The notes under the pieces: model-generated
Told to the model about the DNA's origin: nothing
The model's database searches: none
The model's input: the letters and a program-made list of their open reading frames with translations, nothing else
Made by a program: the position numbers and the translations under genes
Shown here: piece by piece, positions 26,678 through 40,537 of the stretch
Numbering within the stretch: the first letter of the stretch is position 1
How the letters are laid out: each line of letters opens with the position of its first letter
NCBI GenBank assembly: GCA_008508345.1
Contig: QNGE01001277.1
Coordinates: 114,571-178,570, forward strand
Length of the DNA stretch: 64,000 nucleotides
Direction: 5' to 3'
DNA from: Paragonimus westermani
Taxonomy: Eukaryota; Platyhelminthes; Trematoda; Plagiorchiida; Troglotrematidae

Positions 26678-29468
26678 CACGGTGAACTGCGTTCGATCTC
26701 CATTCAGCCTTGTCATATGCACGCACATAAACGCTGAGAGGTAGAACAGATGATTCACACATCAACCTGATAATAACTCACAGAGGTTAGAATGATGAGG
26801 TATTGATATGCCGCTATTTTCTATCCCGTACACCAGTCCCGGAGCCTTTGATCTGCATACAACTCTCTTCAAACCGTCACCAAACATATGTCGATGAGTC
26901 ACGCTTCCGCCATGATCCCCCAAAGTACGATACCTACTTCATACATCAAGGATGAATCATCGTTGCAATTAAAGTTGCACAGAAGCAGACATCGTATTTT
27001 TCATCCGCTCAGAAGACCAACGGGCTTGTCGCGTTTGGATGTTAAGGGTAGAAAGAAAGGGTGTAGGTAGTACGAGTGGCTGGTAGCTGTGCTGGTAGTG
27101 AATACCGCGTGTTATCCTAGCTCGACCGGTGCACCTTTCGGGTAGCAATAAACGAACTAGGATCCTAGGTTTCTTTTCTTTTCTCTAAATTTGCAATCCG
27201 CAGTAAAAATTTCCATTTCATTTCATGTTAAAAGTTATTTAATGGATTGAAGTTACCTACTGATTTAGCTGATGTGACGTCGATTCATAATTAGGAGAAA
27301 GGTTGCAGATAAACAGATCACTTCCCTAGAAAAACAGATATACAAGGTACTTTTTCTTGTATAATATTGAGCAGAAACATGCGTCTGCTTGTTGAGTTGT
27401 TTTGATTTGTTTCGATGAAGTCGTGCCGGTCACATAACTGACTACGTTGCTGTCTGCGCTCAGTCTGGACAGTATGCACTAGTTGTCCTACTTAGACAAT
27501 CTAACCCAATGTCTGGTTCCCATCCATAACTGATTGCACATGCAAAGGTAAACATACTAGATCTATCCAGCCGACTTCGTTGTGCTCGGCTGGTTTACAC
27601 AGGAGGAGTGACCATTCGTTTGCTTGCATCTAAATGACAACGAACAGACGGTGAGCCCTGCCGTCTGTGGAGACGGTTAACTTGAATCACAAGAAATTGT
27701 GGATAGTGCCATGCAAAAACAACTTCTCCAATCAAGGAGTAATGGGGTTTATTCGATATCTCATTGTGTAAGCGTCAGATTAATTGCATACTTCGCACCT
27801 ATTCTGTAAACATCACTATACTGAACTTAGCGCATTGGCGTCCAGAGTAACCAAGGTAGCCATTTACCTCCTCACATCTGTCATCATCAGTCCTACCAAC
27901 AGGCGGGGTTGTTGTGTAGCTAAAATGTCGACAGATGTCACCAGGTGGGTCCCTGTAACCATTTGAAATGTGCCCAACTTCGTGCGTCCTTATTGGACCA
28001 GGTTGTTCACGTGGTGAATGTACGCGTTTTTCCACAGAACTTCAGGCATCACTGACAAATGCAGATCCTACTCCCTTGTGTTTTTTTCACATTGAACTAT
28101 GTCAATATTTAGAGGGCGGTAAACAGAAGCTTGTGATTAATGTGCAAATTTAGTGAGCTGGTCAGCTCTGAACATTCCAGTAGCTTATTTTAACCTAGTT
28201 GTCTTGGTACGCCGCATGCAGTATATAACACGTTCTCGAATGTACTATCTCAGATGGACAGCATGAACCCTGTTTTTCTGAAAATACATGTATGTTGTGT
28301 GCCCAATACCGTACAGGCAGCACGTACGTGGTAACTGCCTAAAAAATTCGCGGTGAAACTCAAAACAAATGGTGATCGCGAAGCTGCTCGGTCCGCCGTA
28401 CGGATCTATTAGCATACAGGCGATTTGGAGATGGGGATTTTAATGAACCATTCTTGACAAAGGGATATTGTTTGTGAATATTTGTATGCCAACCTAAATT
28501 TAGGAACCTCTTCGCTTCTGTCAAAATGAAGTGAATTTTTTCAGGTTAGAGAGACGAAGGATGATGTGATCTTACAGACAAAGGGGGTATTTATGAAGAT
28601 CGTTTTAATCATCCCTTCCAAGTAGTGATAGAAACCGTAATAAATTGAGTAGATCACTGAGACAAAGACCGCGACCCGGTGCAACAGCGCACATGCTTTC
28701 GATTTTTACTCCAGGCAGGATATAAGTTGTCAGTGTGAAGAGGAATGCCCAGTTGCTGATACCATGCTGATGAGAGTAGAGATACCAATACACCATCATT
28801 CTGTTTGTGGTGGTGGTGATGGCTACTGTGGTCTTTACCGTTGTTTCTGATATTGTTTACTGAATCAGAATTTATGGGCCTGAACGCAGCTTAAGCCTCC
28901 TGTCCACACCATCATAAAAATGCCATACGAATGTGCCCACACAAATGGTGAGCAGTGGAACCACAAATACTTGAAAAAGCAACCTAATTCATTGTGGGAT
29001 TTCAAAAGAACTGGGTTTACCGATTCCGGAATATCACATAATGTACACTGTCATCGGATATATGTATAGATCAAAATAATAAATAGTAGGGCGTAACGTC
29101 ATAGTGGTTTAATAACATAAAGTTAAGACAAAATTTCGGTTATGACACTGCTGAGGTAAGCCACTGGAAGGGACTGGAACGTGGGGTGTTGCAACCTGCT
29201 CGTAGCGTTGAATGCTTGGCCGTATTCTTCTCAATCCATAGAAAAGCCTGTTGAACATAGTACTGGATTTGGTGTGGATATTTTATTGGTTCGATATGTA
29301 CTGTGGGACATGATCGATTTCGGAATAAAACATGAGAGGAATCAACGTGGACAGTGACCAAACTCACTTTGCAACTCGAGAATTTTAGTTTAAATTACAA
29401 ATACATCGATCGGGATAGCATAGCGAGCAGCAAAGCCGTTCGCTAACACGTATTTTGGTCAATCTACA

Positions 29469-29487
29469 ATATATATATATATATATA
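29469..29487. repeat. TA microsatellite
   Basis: Nineteen bases of alternating A and T. Confidence 0.9.
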
Positions 29488-29937
29488 CGCACCTGGTTGA
29501 ATAATATTGGTTAATGGGGTAACACATTGCGTATGCTGGATGGGGTTCCACACGTACAAACTTCCAACTGATGAGGAAAATCATGCTTGTCAGATTACCT
29601 ATATTGTGGACTGCAGCTTTATCCAACCGAACAGCTTTCCACAGCTAATATCTGTTTTCAATTTCGAGATTGTAACCTGTTTCCATCAACTACACTAAAC
29701 ACATCAATATTTTCTTAACATTTTCTTTCTCACTGTGTCGTATTGAATCACACCGTCTGTTTACAGATATAACCAACTTTCCATGTATGTATGAAAGTTC
29801 TGAACTTTTGTGCCAGCATAATGAAAGGAGTTTTTTGCCGATACACCTTCATTGATATCGTTCGATGGCGCGTACGGAACATAGAAGTCAGTCTCTAGTT
29901 GTCAGAGCACTGAAGGTATGGATGAAAGTAAAATGAA

Positions 29938-30208
29938 ATGTACGACCCCGTGCTAGAAATTCAGCATCGTCTAATGGACTTAATTCTAGCGTTTCCTGTC
30001 TACGACATGTTCAGCACATACATACAGTGGGAAAAGGGATTATCTGAATTTTCATCTAGCAAGTTGCCGGTAGAGTGTCCTGAAAATGAATTCCGTGTAG
30101 GAAAGTCAATGATGTTTGCCCCATTCGATGAATGTAACCTCCTGGGGTCAGTCAACCGAGTTCACCTACGAAATGAGGCTCCGTGTAATTCCACTTCAAC
30201 TCACCAAG
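29938..30208 (+). CDS. Candidate exon, function unknown
   Basis: An ATG at 29,938 opens a frame that reaches a donor-like CCAAG then GTACAG at 30,209 (phase 1). The translation (MYDPVLEIQHRLMDLILAFP and onward, later PVECPENEFRVGK) has protein-like composition, but I recognise no domain. A second frame over 30,116-30,208 is also open to the same donor, so the frame itself is uncertain. Confidence 0.17.
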
Positions 30209-33200
30209 GTACAGGGGCCGGGTAACCTAAAGAAAATTACAAGCCTGCACGATAAAATAGGGCTAAAGGGGACATATACAATAGCCCAAGCATTCATAAG
30301 GTCATAGTGAGTTCACAAGGGGGAGTTTCCCCACGGATTCACCGTGGATCATGTTTTTTGTGTATCCGCATTCTGGTTGAAGAGGAGATAGTCCACTTAA
30401 AAAGTTAACTGAATCTCATTGGTCTGGTAGGACAGGGGGTGAGATCACTGTCGATGATAATCACTTTGTCAGCAATCACCACGAAGGAGATTGCGAAAAC
30501 GAGTGGATCTTGACAGCTTTTACAATCATTCGGAGTAGTAGTTACTGTTGGAATACCAACGCAAACTATCTTGGCGAAAAACCTCTAAGATTTAGTATGC
30601 TAAATGGTTGAATGTGTTACTCAGAAAACCTCTACAACACAAATCGTAATTTGAACCCATCTATAAGTTGCACGTCAGGCAAATTGCAACACAGCGCTCC
30701 AACCAAGTTTTAAGAAAAGATGCACCCGAACTGAGTTTTGTTAAGAGTGTGGGTCCTGCTATAATCTACTGCAGATGCTGCTCAGACTATAGCAGTCAAA
30801 GTTGCCGAATAATCCTCGACAATGTATTCGTGTAATAAAAAATTCAGACACAACAGGAATCGTGGCGCAGATAAGTCAGGAAAACAGGTGCGATGAGAAA
30901 AGACCAATAATCAGAGGAAATGACATAACCCGAATAAAGGCTGGGAATGAAATGAGCATTATCAACTGCGTCATCCGTAACAAACGTTATCTTTTCAAGA
31001 AGGGGCTGCACAGTTCTTACGAGTATTGAAGTGTTAAGCAGATATACTCTGGTATTAATTTGCTGTAGTTGTTTGAGGTCTTTTGTAGAATTTTACTGCC
31101 TACCATTTTAACCACATCATATCTTTGCTTAGTGTATACCTCATGCCTCAGTCACCAACACCCTTATGAAAATCGGTTTGGTTCTAATTAACTGCACTGA
31201 AGCCCCACTGCCTCGGTGTGAACCGAATAAGTGGAGTATGACTTCATTAGTTGTGGTGTCGTGCCACTAGATGTCACATTTGCCGCATTAGCTACAGGTT
31301 TTCTTTTCAACAAGATACACCATGTTTCGTGTGAGTTTGCATGAACGATGTAACTTTTCTTCTCGTGTCTCACGGAACTTTAATCAACCCTTTCAACTGT
31401 GTTGATACCAGCGGAGTCCTCATATGATAAATCCGAAGTATTTCTTATAGACCAAGCAACAGCAGTCTAAGACAGCCTCCAGACAGCTAGGTGTCATCAG
31501 TGTGATGTGTTCAGTATAATTCAGTCAAGCTGGAATTCTTGATAACAGAACTAGTTTTGACCCTGACAGTGTTGATACGAATAGGTTGCTGTGTGTACCC
31601 TCATAATGCAGCAAATAGAAAATAGCCCAATGAACAAACTGACTTCATATATAGATGGTCTGTGCTTCATCTTGGCTTTTCGTGGGGAAGTTGGTCTGTG
31701 TTGAGTGTTTGGTGTGCAACATCAAACAACCCGCATTCCGCGCAAACATTGTTGATTGGGGTGAACCACACTGATACTGTAGATCGGTTGCATAAATGAT
31801 TAACTTCAGCCTGATGCAGGTAGAGAATACTGGTGTCAACACATCTTTAAACGTTGATCTTATCAGATTAATCCAACCCGTACATGTTGGGTGCGTAAGG
31901 CTAGGTCCTCGTATGCTCTTCGAAGATGTGAGGGGATGATAGTGTTATAGGATGTACCTAACCCCAAGGAATTGGTCAGAAGTTAGAAGACCGCATGCAA
32001 AACGAGTATGAAGTAGGTTAGTGGGAATAAATCTTATTGAAACAAAAGCAGTCGACAACAAATGGAAGATTAATGATGAACCTGCGGTTGATGTTTTTGT
32101 ATTTTCCACATCGTGGGTTTCTAACTAAACTTTAATGCAAGATTGCACAATGAAACTCATAATGATGGATGCCTAGTCCCGGATATGGGGTTCAGCAGGT
32201 GTCTGACTATGTTTTGAATTAGGGTTAGTTTTTATTCAATGCTAGAAAAAAGTCACCCGACTTGTAGATTTGTTTTCCAACAGCAATTGCTATCACGACG
32301 ATAACTAACAATCAAGGACAACGAAATTGTGGTTTTTAACAGTGATTTCTGACTGTCACACAGTCATGAGTACGACAAGATAAACGTCACATTAAAGATT
32401 AAAACGAGGGTTGGAATGGGTTTAGTACATAACATCTTTGTCGTTAACCAGATAAACGAAATTAAGATCTCTGCAATTGGGGCTTACACTATTATTCTCC
32501 ATTAAAACAAGTAACTCGGCCAAAGAACACGAGTATCTACCTTGTTATGCACGACGAAAGACCATCCACCTTAATGTCTGTAGCCCGTAGGTTACAGTTT
32601 TCTCAATCTGACAACGAATACGATAAACTTCGATATAGGCTACACCTCGTCCGTAAGATCAGTACTTATAGCATCAAACTTTAAATAACTCTATCGGCCA
32701 GCATTCAATATAGACCTACAAACTCCTGCTCACATCAAGAATGTCATCGATTCAAGCAAGAAAGCTGCAAACTCTCGAGACAGGCAATAGTTTTGTGTCT
32801 TCAGTTGCAATCCTTCTAACCCAATTCATTCATCTCAAATTTACACTACCGGCGCATGATTCTTTAGTGGCTTGGAAATCTTCGGAACGTGATCTTGCTC
32901 ACCACTGAAGCATAGTTCTGTTGGGCTTGCAAAACCACTCAGCGAGTTGTCTCTGCCATCTCTTTGTGAGAATGTGTGCGTGGATACATTTCGGATGGGT
33001 TTACGGTTCGACTTGCTTTGAAGGCGGGAATCATAACTTTACTTGTCCACTCACATAGGTGGTACAACGGGGAACAAAAGGAGTGATGTATTCAGTTATT
33101 TATCCTACACAGACAGCCTGTTTTCGGCTGGATCATTTATTCTTGCCTTATCAACACATCAAAAAGAATCTACCGTGTGCACAGGAAGTCCTCTGACTTA

Positions 33201-36011
33201 AACAAGTGTGATTATAACATTCAACAAAACGCACTACCTCCGAGGAAGCTCGTTGAATTCCAAGTATCCATGGACCGGTAGGTCACTCCTGCTCGATATT
33301 CCAACATATCCAACCCGGAACCTTTACCTACACCTCCGGTAACAACGTCCCCAGTCAGGAAATTCACTTCAGACATGCTACGCTCATTCTAGACACAGCT
33401 GATCCTTCGGATAGCCTGGCCTTCGGAAACACTCTTGGAGAATTCAGCCCCCTTCAACAGTCTAGTGTTGTCATCAGCTACATGTTGTTTGCTGGGATAT
33501 GCTTCTAAATACCTCGTAAAACTCGATGGGGTTATCTGACGTCATTTCCACTAATTCCCTCTTAACCTCCCATCTCTATCCATTTCACTTCTCTCAGCCG
33601 CTTCATCATAAATGTCTTAGTTTTTAAGGACTTTCTGCTTGCTACTACAGAACATGTGGATTTCTTTCGCCTTCTCTGTCCCACCCATCTCCTATGAATC
33701 TAATGGACGAGAATCTATTTCTAAAGGGTTTGGTCTTATTGCACCTTGTCATCATTTGCTAACCGCAAATCTTTCATCAATGACCTGTAGCAATGAAAGA
33801 GTGTGCTTACTGAGGTCAACGAACAGTCGGCGATCCAAGTTAGTGAGTGAGACACCTGAGTGCTTTACCATCGAATACTGAGCGGCTGAAGTCGTTTGGC
33901 CGTCGTTCCTAAATGTTCGTTTTCCAACCTCATCGTTTCTTATCGATATCATCACCCTGTATTTCTTGTTGAACCCAAACAGCGATGATTAAATGAAGGA
34001 CCGGATCATAGGTAGGTTATGACAGCCGACTGTGTACGAACAGCATACATACACATGACTTTTTTAACGACAGAAACATTACAAATCCTACTTTTGGTTA
34101 GCACAAGAAACAAGGGCTTTTCATTCTCGTCTAGTAACAAGGCAACAAAAACCTATCGTAATTGAACACACATGTGAGTAGGACATTCTCGCGGTATACC
34201 ACAAAGTTCATTTCATCAATCACCAGCGTGGACTTGGCAACATCTTAAGTCCTTACGCTTTCCATCAGGGGGAATCTATCTGTAACTCTTATAGGTTGAA
34301 GATTTTTCTACAATATTTTCGTATATATTGTTATCAGTTTATTGTGATTCAGTGGTCGGTTCATATGCCTCACCAGGTTCATTGTGTGTTACTCCACGCG
34401 TATCGAAAGTGAGCGCACATGTGTACGCCGATCGACACAACGATAGGTTGGCTCACCCAAAGTGTAAGGCCATGCGTCAGTCAACCGCAGTGCGTACACA
34501 CTCCCCCTACCGAGTTTTCAGGCTAACCGGGACGAGTTAACGCTGCCCCTCTTGTGCTTGGGTTGGTTGTGATGATCTGTGATCGCGCAGATGTCACAGA
34601 ACGTACACAACTAGCAATGTAGCCCATGAGCCAAAACGTTTGTCTATTGGCGAGTCGATGATCTACATAGGTCAATGTCTTCTGAAGTGAACGACAGTAC
34701 ACTCTGGGGACAAATGCGAGGACACAGGGGAGCAATAGACGGAAGGGAGCAACAGAGCGACGATAGAGGGATTCTTCAGCTGTCCGAATAATACGACCTA
34801 AGATTTCATGTGACTTCCAGCCTATTACTAATAAGCTAACAAGGTTACATCAGGCTTAGACTTTACGCCGGACTTTCGACATGTATTTAGCTTTCTAGCA
34901 GATTTTGATTAATATAGTTGGCTGTCTAATTCGCTTACTTACCTGAATTACTTTGAGTGAGATGGGTGATAACCTTACCTTTTGGAAGTCAAAGAACCTT
35001 GATATGATCAACATTTGAAATCACTAACTTAGGTGAATGTAGCCTTCGGTAGTCATGGTCGTCACCCATTCGACATTCTTGTAAGTCTTCCTAGGATTCT
35101 TCAAGGACGATTATCAGGGAAACCTCCTAAAAGCTGTTGTAACCTTTGGAAGCATGCCTAAGGTACTCAGATTAACACGTCGTTCAGAGTTTCGATAACT
35201 GGCAACCCACTGCAAGTCCATTCGGGCTTGGGTGCTTTATATGTAAATCATGCGAGTTCAAAACTTACATCGCTTAGTTTTTGGATGGTTACAGTCGTAA
35301 CGGAACTTTACGACTGAAGACGGATGAGTCGCTATTAACAGCACTTCTACAAAGGCGGTCGTACGCCATGTAACGAACTTTCCAATATGGTGATTTACCT
35401 GTAGAATTGTGTATTCAGGGAACAGCTAGTTTTAGCATTACGTCCGTTAGTGGCTCACAGTCACCTACCAGAATGTTGCACAGTAGAAACCGAGCCTTAA
35501 TATTTTTCAACCGTTATCCGCTAAAGAACCGACTGAAACACTGAATGTGACTACGTTAGCCCTTCCCATACTTCTCCCACTATAGATCTGTCCGACAGGT
35601 TGCAGGTTGCTAATGTGATGATTGACCTTGACTCCCACCACTCCGAACAATGTGTGATAAGGTATTATACATGGTCCGGATAGAATCAGGAATAAACAGA
35701 ATAAGATTTACAAGATACTACTTTTGAGTAGTAGTTGATCAAAAAAGTAGACTTGCGACGACCTGAAGCAGCCAAAGTTGTACCACAATCCCAGGTCCTC
35801 TCTTTAGCCAACTGAGCAGTCTACGGTGCTGTCAGATATAGAGTGAATAGAACGGACTCGGTTAGTCAACTGTATCGATAATGAAAGGGACTCCATATAA
35901 AAACAATGGATTCCACTGCATTTTCTCTCAACAAATTGGGGGATTAATCGTAGTGTAGTATAAAAGAACACGTTCGTCGATGTGGACTTTATGGAGTGAC
36001 AAGTGTTTATA

Positions 36012-36071
36012 CAATGGCAATCGCTGGAGGAACTACAAATGATTTCCTCCCATTTTCAACCAGCGCCATTG
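36012..36071. repeat. Compound hairpin, possible miniature element
   Basis: Three nested arm pairs occur in order: CAATGGC with GCCATTG, CGCTGG with CCAGCG, and GGAGGAA with TTCCTCC. They fold into one 60-base hairpin with small internal bulges. No target duplication is evident. Confidence 0.5.
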
Positions 36072-37487
36072 CATAGCACGACAACCACCTGCCCATGCTG
36101 ACGGGGGTGCACACACCGGAAAATACTGAGGCTTCATAATGTGGTGTTGCAATAACTCAAGAAAGTGGGATGAACATTTATCGGTGGCGTTCAGAATGTG
36201 ATGCTGATAGTCAACCGTCGGATATGGTGACAGATTGGTTTATTTAGTTTCGATGTTTCTCTATGGTTCACTGTGCAGTGTGATAACACACGGATTTGCC
36301 TACACTGTTTACTCGGGGGATGGTCTCTTGGTCGTAGAAATGGTCAGTAATGTTTGTGTCGGTTAGCCTTCTTGACCTGGTCAAGCTGCAGAATATACCT
36401 GGCTTAAGCGTAACGCGGGATCCCTCTTGTCACTAACGGATCGTATTTACCTGATTCTCTACTTTTTCGAAGACAACCCAAATTTTACGAAGAAAGCCGG
36501 CAGATTTAACGAGACTGAGGAAGAGAGGTCTACTGTTTCACCTACAAACGTAAAGAAGTTGAATACGCAACTTGAAAACAATTTTAGTGTATGCAGCCAA
36601 AAACCAACTCAAAAACCATGAAGTGTGACTGGTTTGCTGACGGTTAGCAACATCGTGTAGAGGAAAATAATACAAGGTTCCATTAATCTTGCACGCAAAA
36701 GAGCGATGTGCTCCATCATCTTCTGTGTACACCGTCCTGCATATGCACTATTTTCATCCACCCAAGAAACTGCGTCCTGAAGAAATTCGGGTCATTAAAC
36801 CAAGCCTGCCTACAACTTTGTGGGTGATGTGTGAAGCTCATTGAGGCATAGCAAGATCTGTTCATTGTTGAAGCGGACTTTTTTTCTGTTTTAGCTGATA
36901 ATTCCTAAGGGATTTCGATTAACCTAACTTGAACCGGTATCAGACCTGATGTAACCTTCGTATTCAAAAAGATTTCGCTTGCAACCAATTTCAAAATGAG
37001 GCACTGAACCTTAGTTGTGTTCTTGTTAACCCCCAACAGCTGTACAACGGTCGAGGTTTGAAATCCCAACAGAAACTCATGTTGTCTGGTGCGCCATTTG
37101 CTGCGTACTGGGCGACACCAAATTTTCAAACGATTAAAGCTCGGGCCTCCCAGTTGCTTCAATCATAGCAAGGGTGTGCAATATAGATAATTTCTGGTAA
37201 CAGCGAAACTCAGACATACACTGTTTCACGAAATAGGTAGTCTGTAAATTTCATAGAAATCTGAAAGTTGTGCACAACTGGAGATGGTCTTCGGTCTGCA
37301 AGAACTTTATCTAAATACATTTTAGCTGTAGATAGACCGTGGTGATTCAATGTGTACAAAACACCGCATAGTCCTACGGCCAACGTCTCGGCTGGTAACT
37401 CGGCGAACATCACATGGGGCTACATAGTTTAAAAATGAAAAACGTCCGTTCTACTGAGGAAAATGCTGCTAGGACAGCGAGTACTAC

Positions 37488-37540
37488 TTTCAAGTTGAAC
37501 ATCGTTCACATTTGCTTTGATGATCTTTCTTCGAAGGTCG
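37488..37540 (-). mobile_element. SINE 3' tail fragment
   Basis: TTTCAAGTTGAACATCGTTC at the left edge matches the reverse complement of the SINE 3' end. Similarity fades after TCTTTCTTCGAAGG. A second faint match to the next part of the SINE (CTTCCAGCCAGATCC and GGAAAGGAGGCTAAGACTTG) occurs at about 37,983-38,025, so the copy may be split by about 440 bp. Confidence 0.45.
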
Positions 37541-38224
37541 TTGGGCTATCCGCTAATGATTTGTGTGTTGAATCACCTTTCATTTGCCAAAATACGCCAC
37601 AAATAAGTAGTCTGGTAGATTTCTATAGCTACAAGAAACACAATGTTAGAAAATTTGAGCTTCCAGTGGATTCAAACCAATGACGAAGGCAGCACGCTCA
37701 AACACGACAAGCGCTCCACCGGTCAAGCTAAACAGCCACTTCAGGATCTGTTGGAAATGTGACATTTTTGAGATCCCGGGGTAGCTTCGTAGTCCAGCTT
37801 GTAGGGTGACTACATTGTTTCTGTCGTTGGCTCGAATCCAGCCGAAGCTTGGGTTTTTTCACAATAGGGTCCTTTCTAAATTTGCTAACTAGTTTTTTCA
37901 CCTTTTGGTGAATGACGGAGAAGTTAGTTGGTTTGAACTGAGTATCAGTCATAGTTATTTACAGCTTTCCCATTTAAAGATACCTTCCAGCCAGATCCTT
38001 TTGGAAAGGAGGCTAAGACTTGCGTCACTATTGGTAAAACCATTTCTGGAAGGAGCTTATTAGAAAGTGCATTTGAAGGCAGACGCTAAAATTAAAGTCT
38101 GGGTGACATTTGGTTTAAATCAACCGGTTATCAAAAGGCGCTGAGTGAACCAAGTAATGAACCAATTACACTGGCTGTTTTCATTCGAGTCGGTAGTTTG
38201 TAAATTTAATCATCTTTCTGTAAG

Positions 38225-38452
38225 TTTTGGCTTAAAAGTGTGGGACAGAAATCACCAAAATTTCTATAGACCTTCTCAAAGCATACCTGAGTACCTTGGC
38301 TGTGATACCAACAAACCTGGAGGATTCTCTGGCTTGTCGGTACCCATTGAGCATATCCCGGTTGACATGACAAACCATGACCACTCCACAATCGGTCGAA
38401 TGAAACGGCTGCTGCAGACACAGGCTTACAGTGTGACACTGACGTATGTTAG
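38225..38452 (+). CDS. Candidate exon, function unknown, symmetric phase
   Basis: The sequence before 38,225 (TTTAATCATCTTTCTGTAAG) is a good acceptor and GTTAG then GTAGAA is a fair donor. Start and end phases are both 2, giving a 228-bp symmetric exon. The translation (FGLKVWDRNHQNFYRPSQSI and onward) contains one cysteine and no domain I recognise. The opposite strand is also open over most of the stretch, which lowers confidence. Confidence 0.2.
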
Positions 38453-39659
38453 GTAGAAAGCGTTTAGCGTTGGCCGCAAGTCAGCCACACAAAATCAAGC
38501 ATCACATGAGGAAGTCCACAGTAGCTCCTTTTTAAAACGACTTGATTGCTACAGTTAATCTGAACAGAAGGTCAGAATTTCAGATTTCAACTTGTCTGCC
38601 ATAGTGCGGAATTACTGCACACCCATGATCTCGTCGACTGCTTAGTTGTAATAGGAAGGAAGGTGAACTCGACTGCTGTGTGGTTTACATCTTCAGGACA
38701 CTCATCCTTAAGCCCGTACAACATCAGGTGGATATGATCAAAACCAAGATGTAGCCGGTAAGTTATCGTTCACTCTGTCATCGGCCATATAAGTATTATT
38801 CGAATCAAATTAGAAGAAAACGGGTAGTGATATGCTAACTTTTGAGTGGAGACTACAAGACAATTCCGACGTGGTAATACCGAATCCTTGTGGACTAGCT
38901 TATGGTTAATCACTCTTTGGTATGTCTTATCCGTTCGACTCATGGCTCGTTGGAAAATAAAACAAACCAGCACCCGAATGCATCCGGCTGCTCATTTCGA
39001 AATCACGCAGCCACTAGTAGTGCCACTTTTCTACCTACTTGAATAGTGGTCCAAAATGACTTCTTTTCTTTGAAGACTGACATAAGAAAACTCCATCCAT
39101 ACGAGGTTCCAAGCTTTACTAACATTGTTCTCTTACGACGGAGTTGAGAATGCTAGTCTGTTTTAGGCCTTGCGATCCCACTGATGCAGTTTTAGTTGAC
39201 TCACTCAGAATTCATGTCCTTCTCTATTACCCTCAAAGGCGTCTTGGTAATAAAGCAGGTGGAAATGTGTCGCTTCCAAGGAGAGTTAGCTGATATATTA
39301 GTTCAAAAACTAATCGTAGTCCCACACTCAATGAACTAAACTGGTCATCTCAACTAGCATACTGGTTCAATTTAGTTTAGATGTCTATAGTGTGCTTGAA
39401 AACCAATAACCCTGCCAGAACGGACTCGCGGCCCAGTACCATAAATCAGGGGGCTAGGAAAGAGTTTATAGTGTGTCCGAGCCAGGTGATTAGAAATGCA
39501 TTGTGATTATTCATGTTGTAATCGCGTCCAAGGTTCGTGATGAACACTTTCATGTGCATCCGAAAAATATCAATGGCGGCTGAGGCACCATAACGGCATT
39601 TAAAAAATTATGACAGAAAGTAGCTTGAAAAGGAAGTCACGGATGTGCTAGAACAAAAA

Positions 39660-39735
39660 GTATATCTACTGCTGACGGGCTCTGGCAAGAGTAAAACTTG
39701 AGTCTACTGCTATTTCTGGAAAAAGACTGGATGAC
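39660..39735 (+). mobile_element. SINE fragment, 3' part only
   Basis: CTACTGCTGACGGGCTCTGG, AGAGTAAAACTTGAGTCTA and GAAAAAGACTGGATGACAGG align with the part of the SINE downstream of box B. It lies about 50-100 bases before a longer copy in the same orientation. Confidence 0.6.
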
Positions 39736-39784
39736 AGGTAAAGACTGTGATCGAAATGTTAATGGTATTCAACATGAAATTAAC

Positions 39785-40175
39785 CAAATTGCCAACTACT
39801 TAGCGATAGCCCAAATTACCTCCTGGCATGTTTAGTGAGATCGAAGATTTCGACCTGCCTTGAGAGTCCTAGTTACTGAATTATCCACTGAAAGTGACAG
39901 GACAGTTAACGTGTCTCTTATCGTGACGATCAGGCAACCTGGTCATTACTGGCAAGAGTATATGGTTGAGCGTTCAAAATGATAATTTGGTTGTGCCTAA
40001 TTTGAGATGAATGACGTAACATGGTTACCTCATGAAAGCGTGGTTAGATTTCTAATTCCGGTCGTTGCAAACATATGAACTACCGACAAACCAAAGCAAG
40101 ATTGCAACTCGAGTCTAGGTGACTGGAATGCCTCTCTGGATGCTGAAATCAAATGTGAGTAGCGTTCAACTTAAA
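39785..40175 (+). mobile_element. SINE copy, near full length, plus orientation
   Basis: This is the most complete plus-strand copy. Its 5' segment contains GATTTCGACCTGCCTTGAGA. It continues with GTGACGATCAGGCAACCTGG, a tRNA-like region with degenerate box A (GAATGACGTAACATGG) and a box B region changed to GATTTCTAATTCC. The 3' half has GCAACTCGAGTCTAGGTGAC, and the terminus is AAATGTGAGTAGCGTTCAAC. Together with the copy at 10.3 kb it fixes the unit at about 390 bp. Confidence 0.7.
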
Positions 40176-40537
40176 AGAAAAGCAAGATCCAGCATACGTG
40201 ACACACAGAATCATTCTTCATTTATCCAATCGGTAAGTGAAATGAGTAACCACCAATATGTATACTGATTCCAATACAAAATGATAGATTTTGTCATGCT
40301 TCTCAAAGCAGAATGTTTTTTTACGAGGTTACAAGTTTTGTTATGGCAATCCATAACTGATAAAGAGTTAAATCAGCACTTTGCACAAACCACAGTTTTG
40401 TGGAGACTGTCAGACAGATTCACCTAACTACAAAGGGAGAGGGTTGTCATCAACACCGTCAGCAACAGCACACCAGCGGTTGAAACTTAAGTTCAACTAC
40501 AAAGCACGCATTAGGAGAAAAAGGATGGAGCTCCAGT

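Larger units (their letters stand above)
25946..37487. other. No gene supported apart from weak exon candidates
   Basis: Holds a G run at 26,157-26,166, TA microsatellites at 26,639-26,677 and 29,469-29,487, and a hairpin at 36,012-36,071. Open frames are short. Positions 27,799-28,035 (-) give a cysteine-containing 78-codon frame with no recognised family. Confidence 0.35.

Noticed and set aside
27799..28035. Cysteine-containing minus-strand frame as a lectin or receptor exon
   Set aside because: The cysteine pattern matches no domain I can name, and the opposite strand is equally open.
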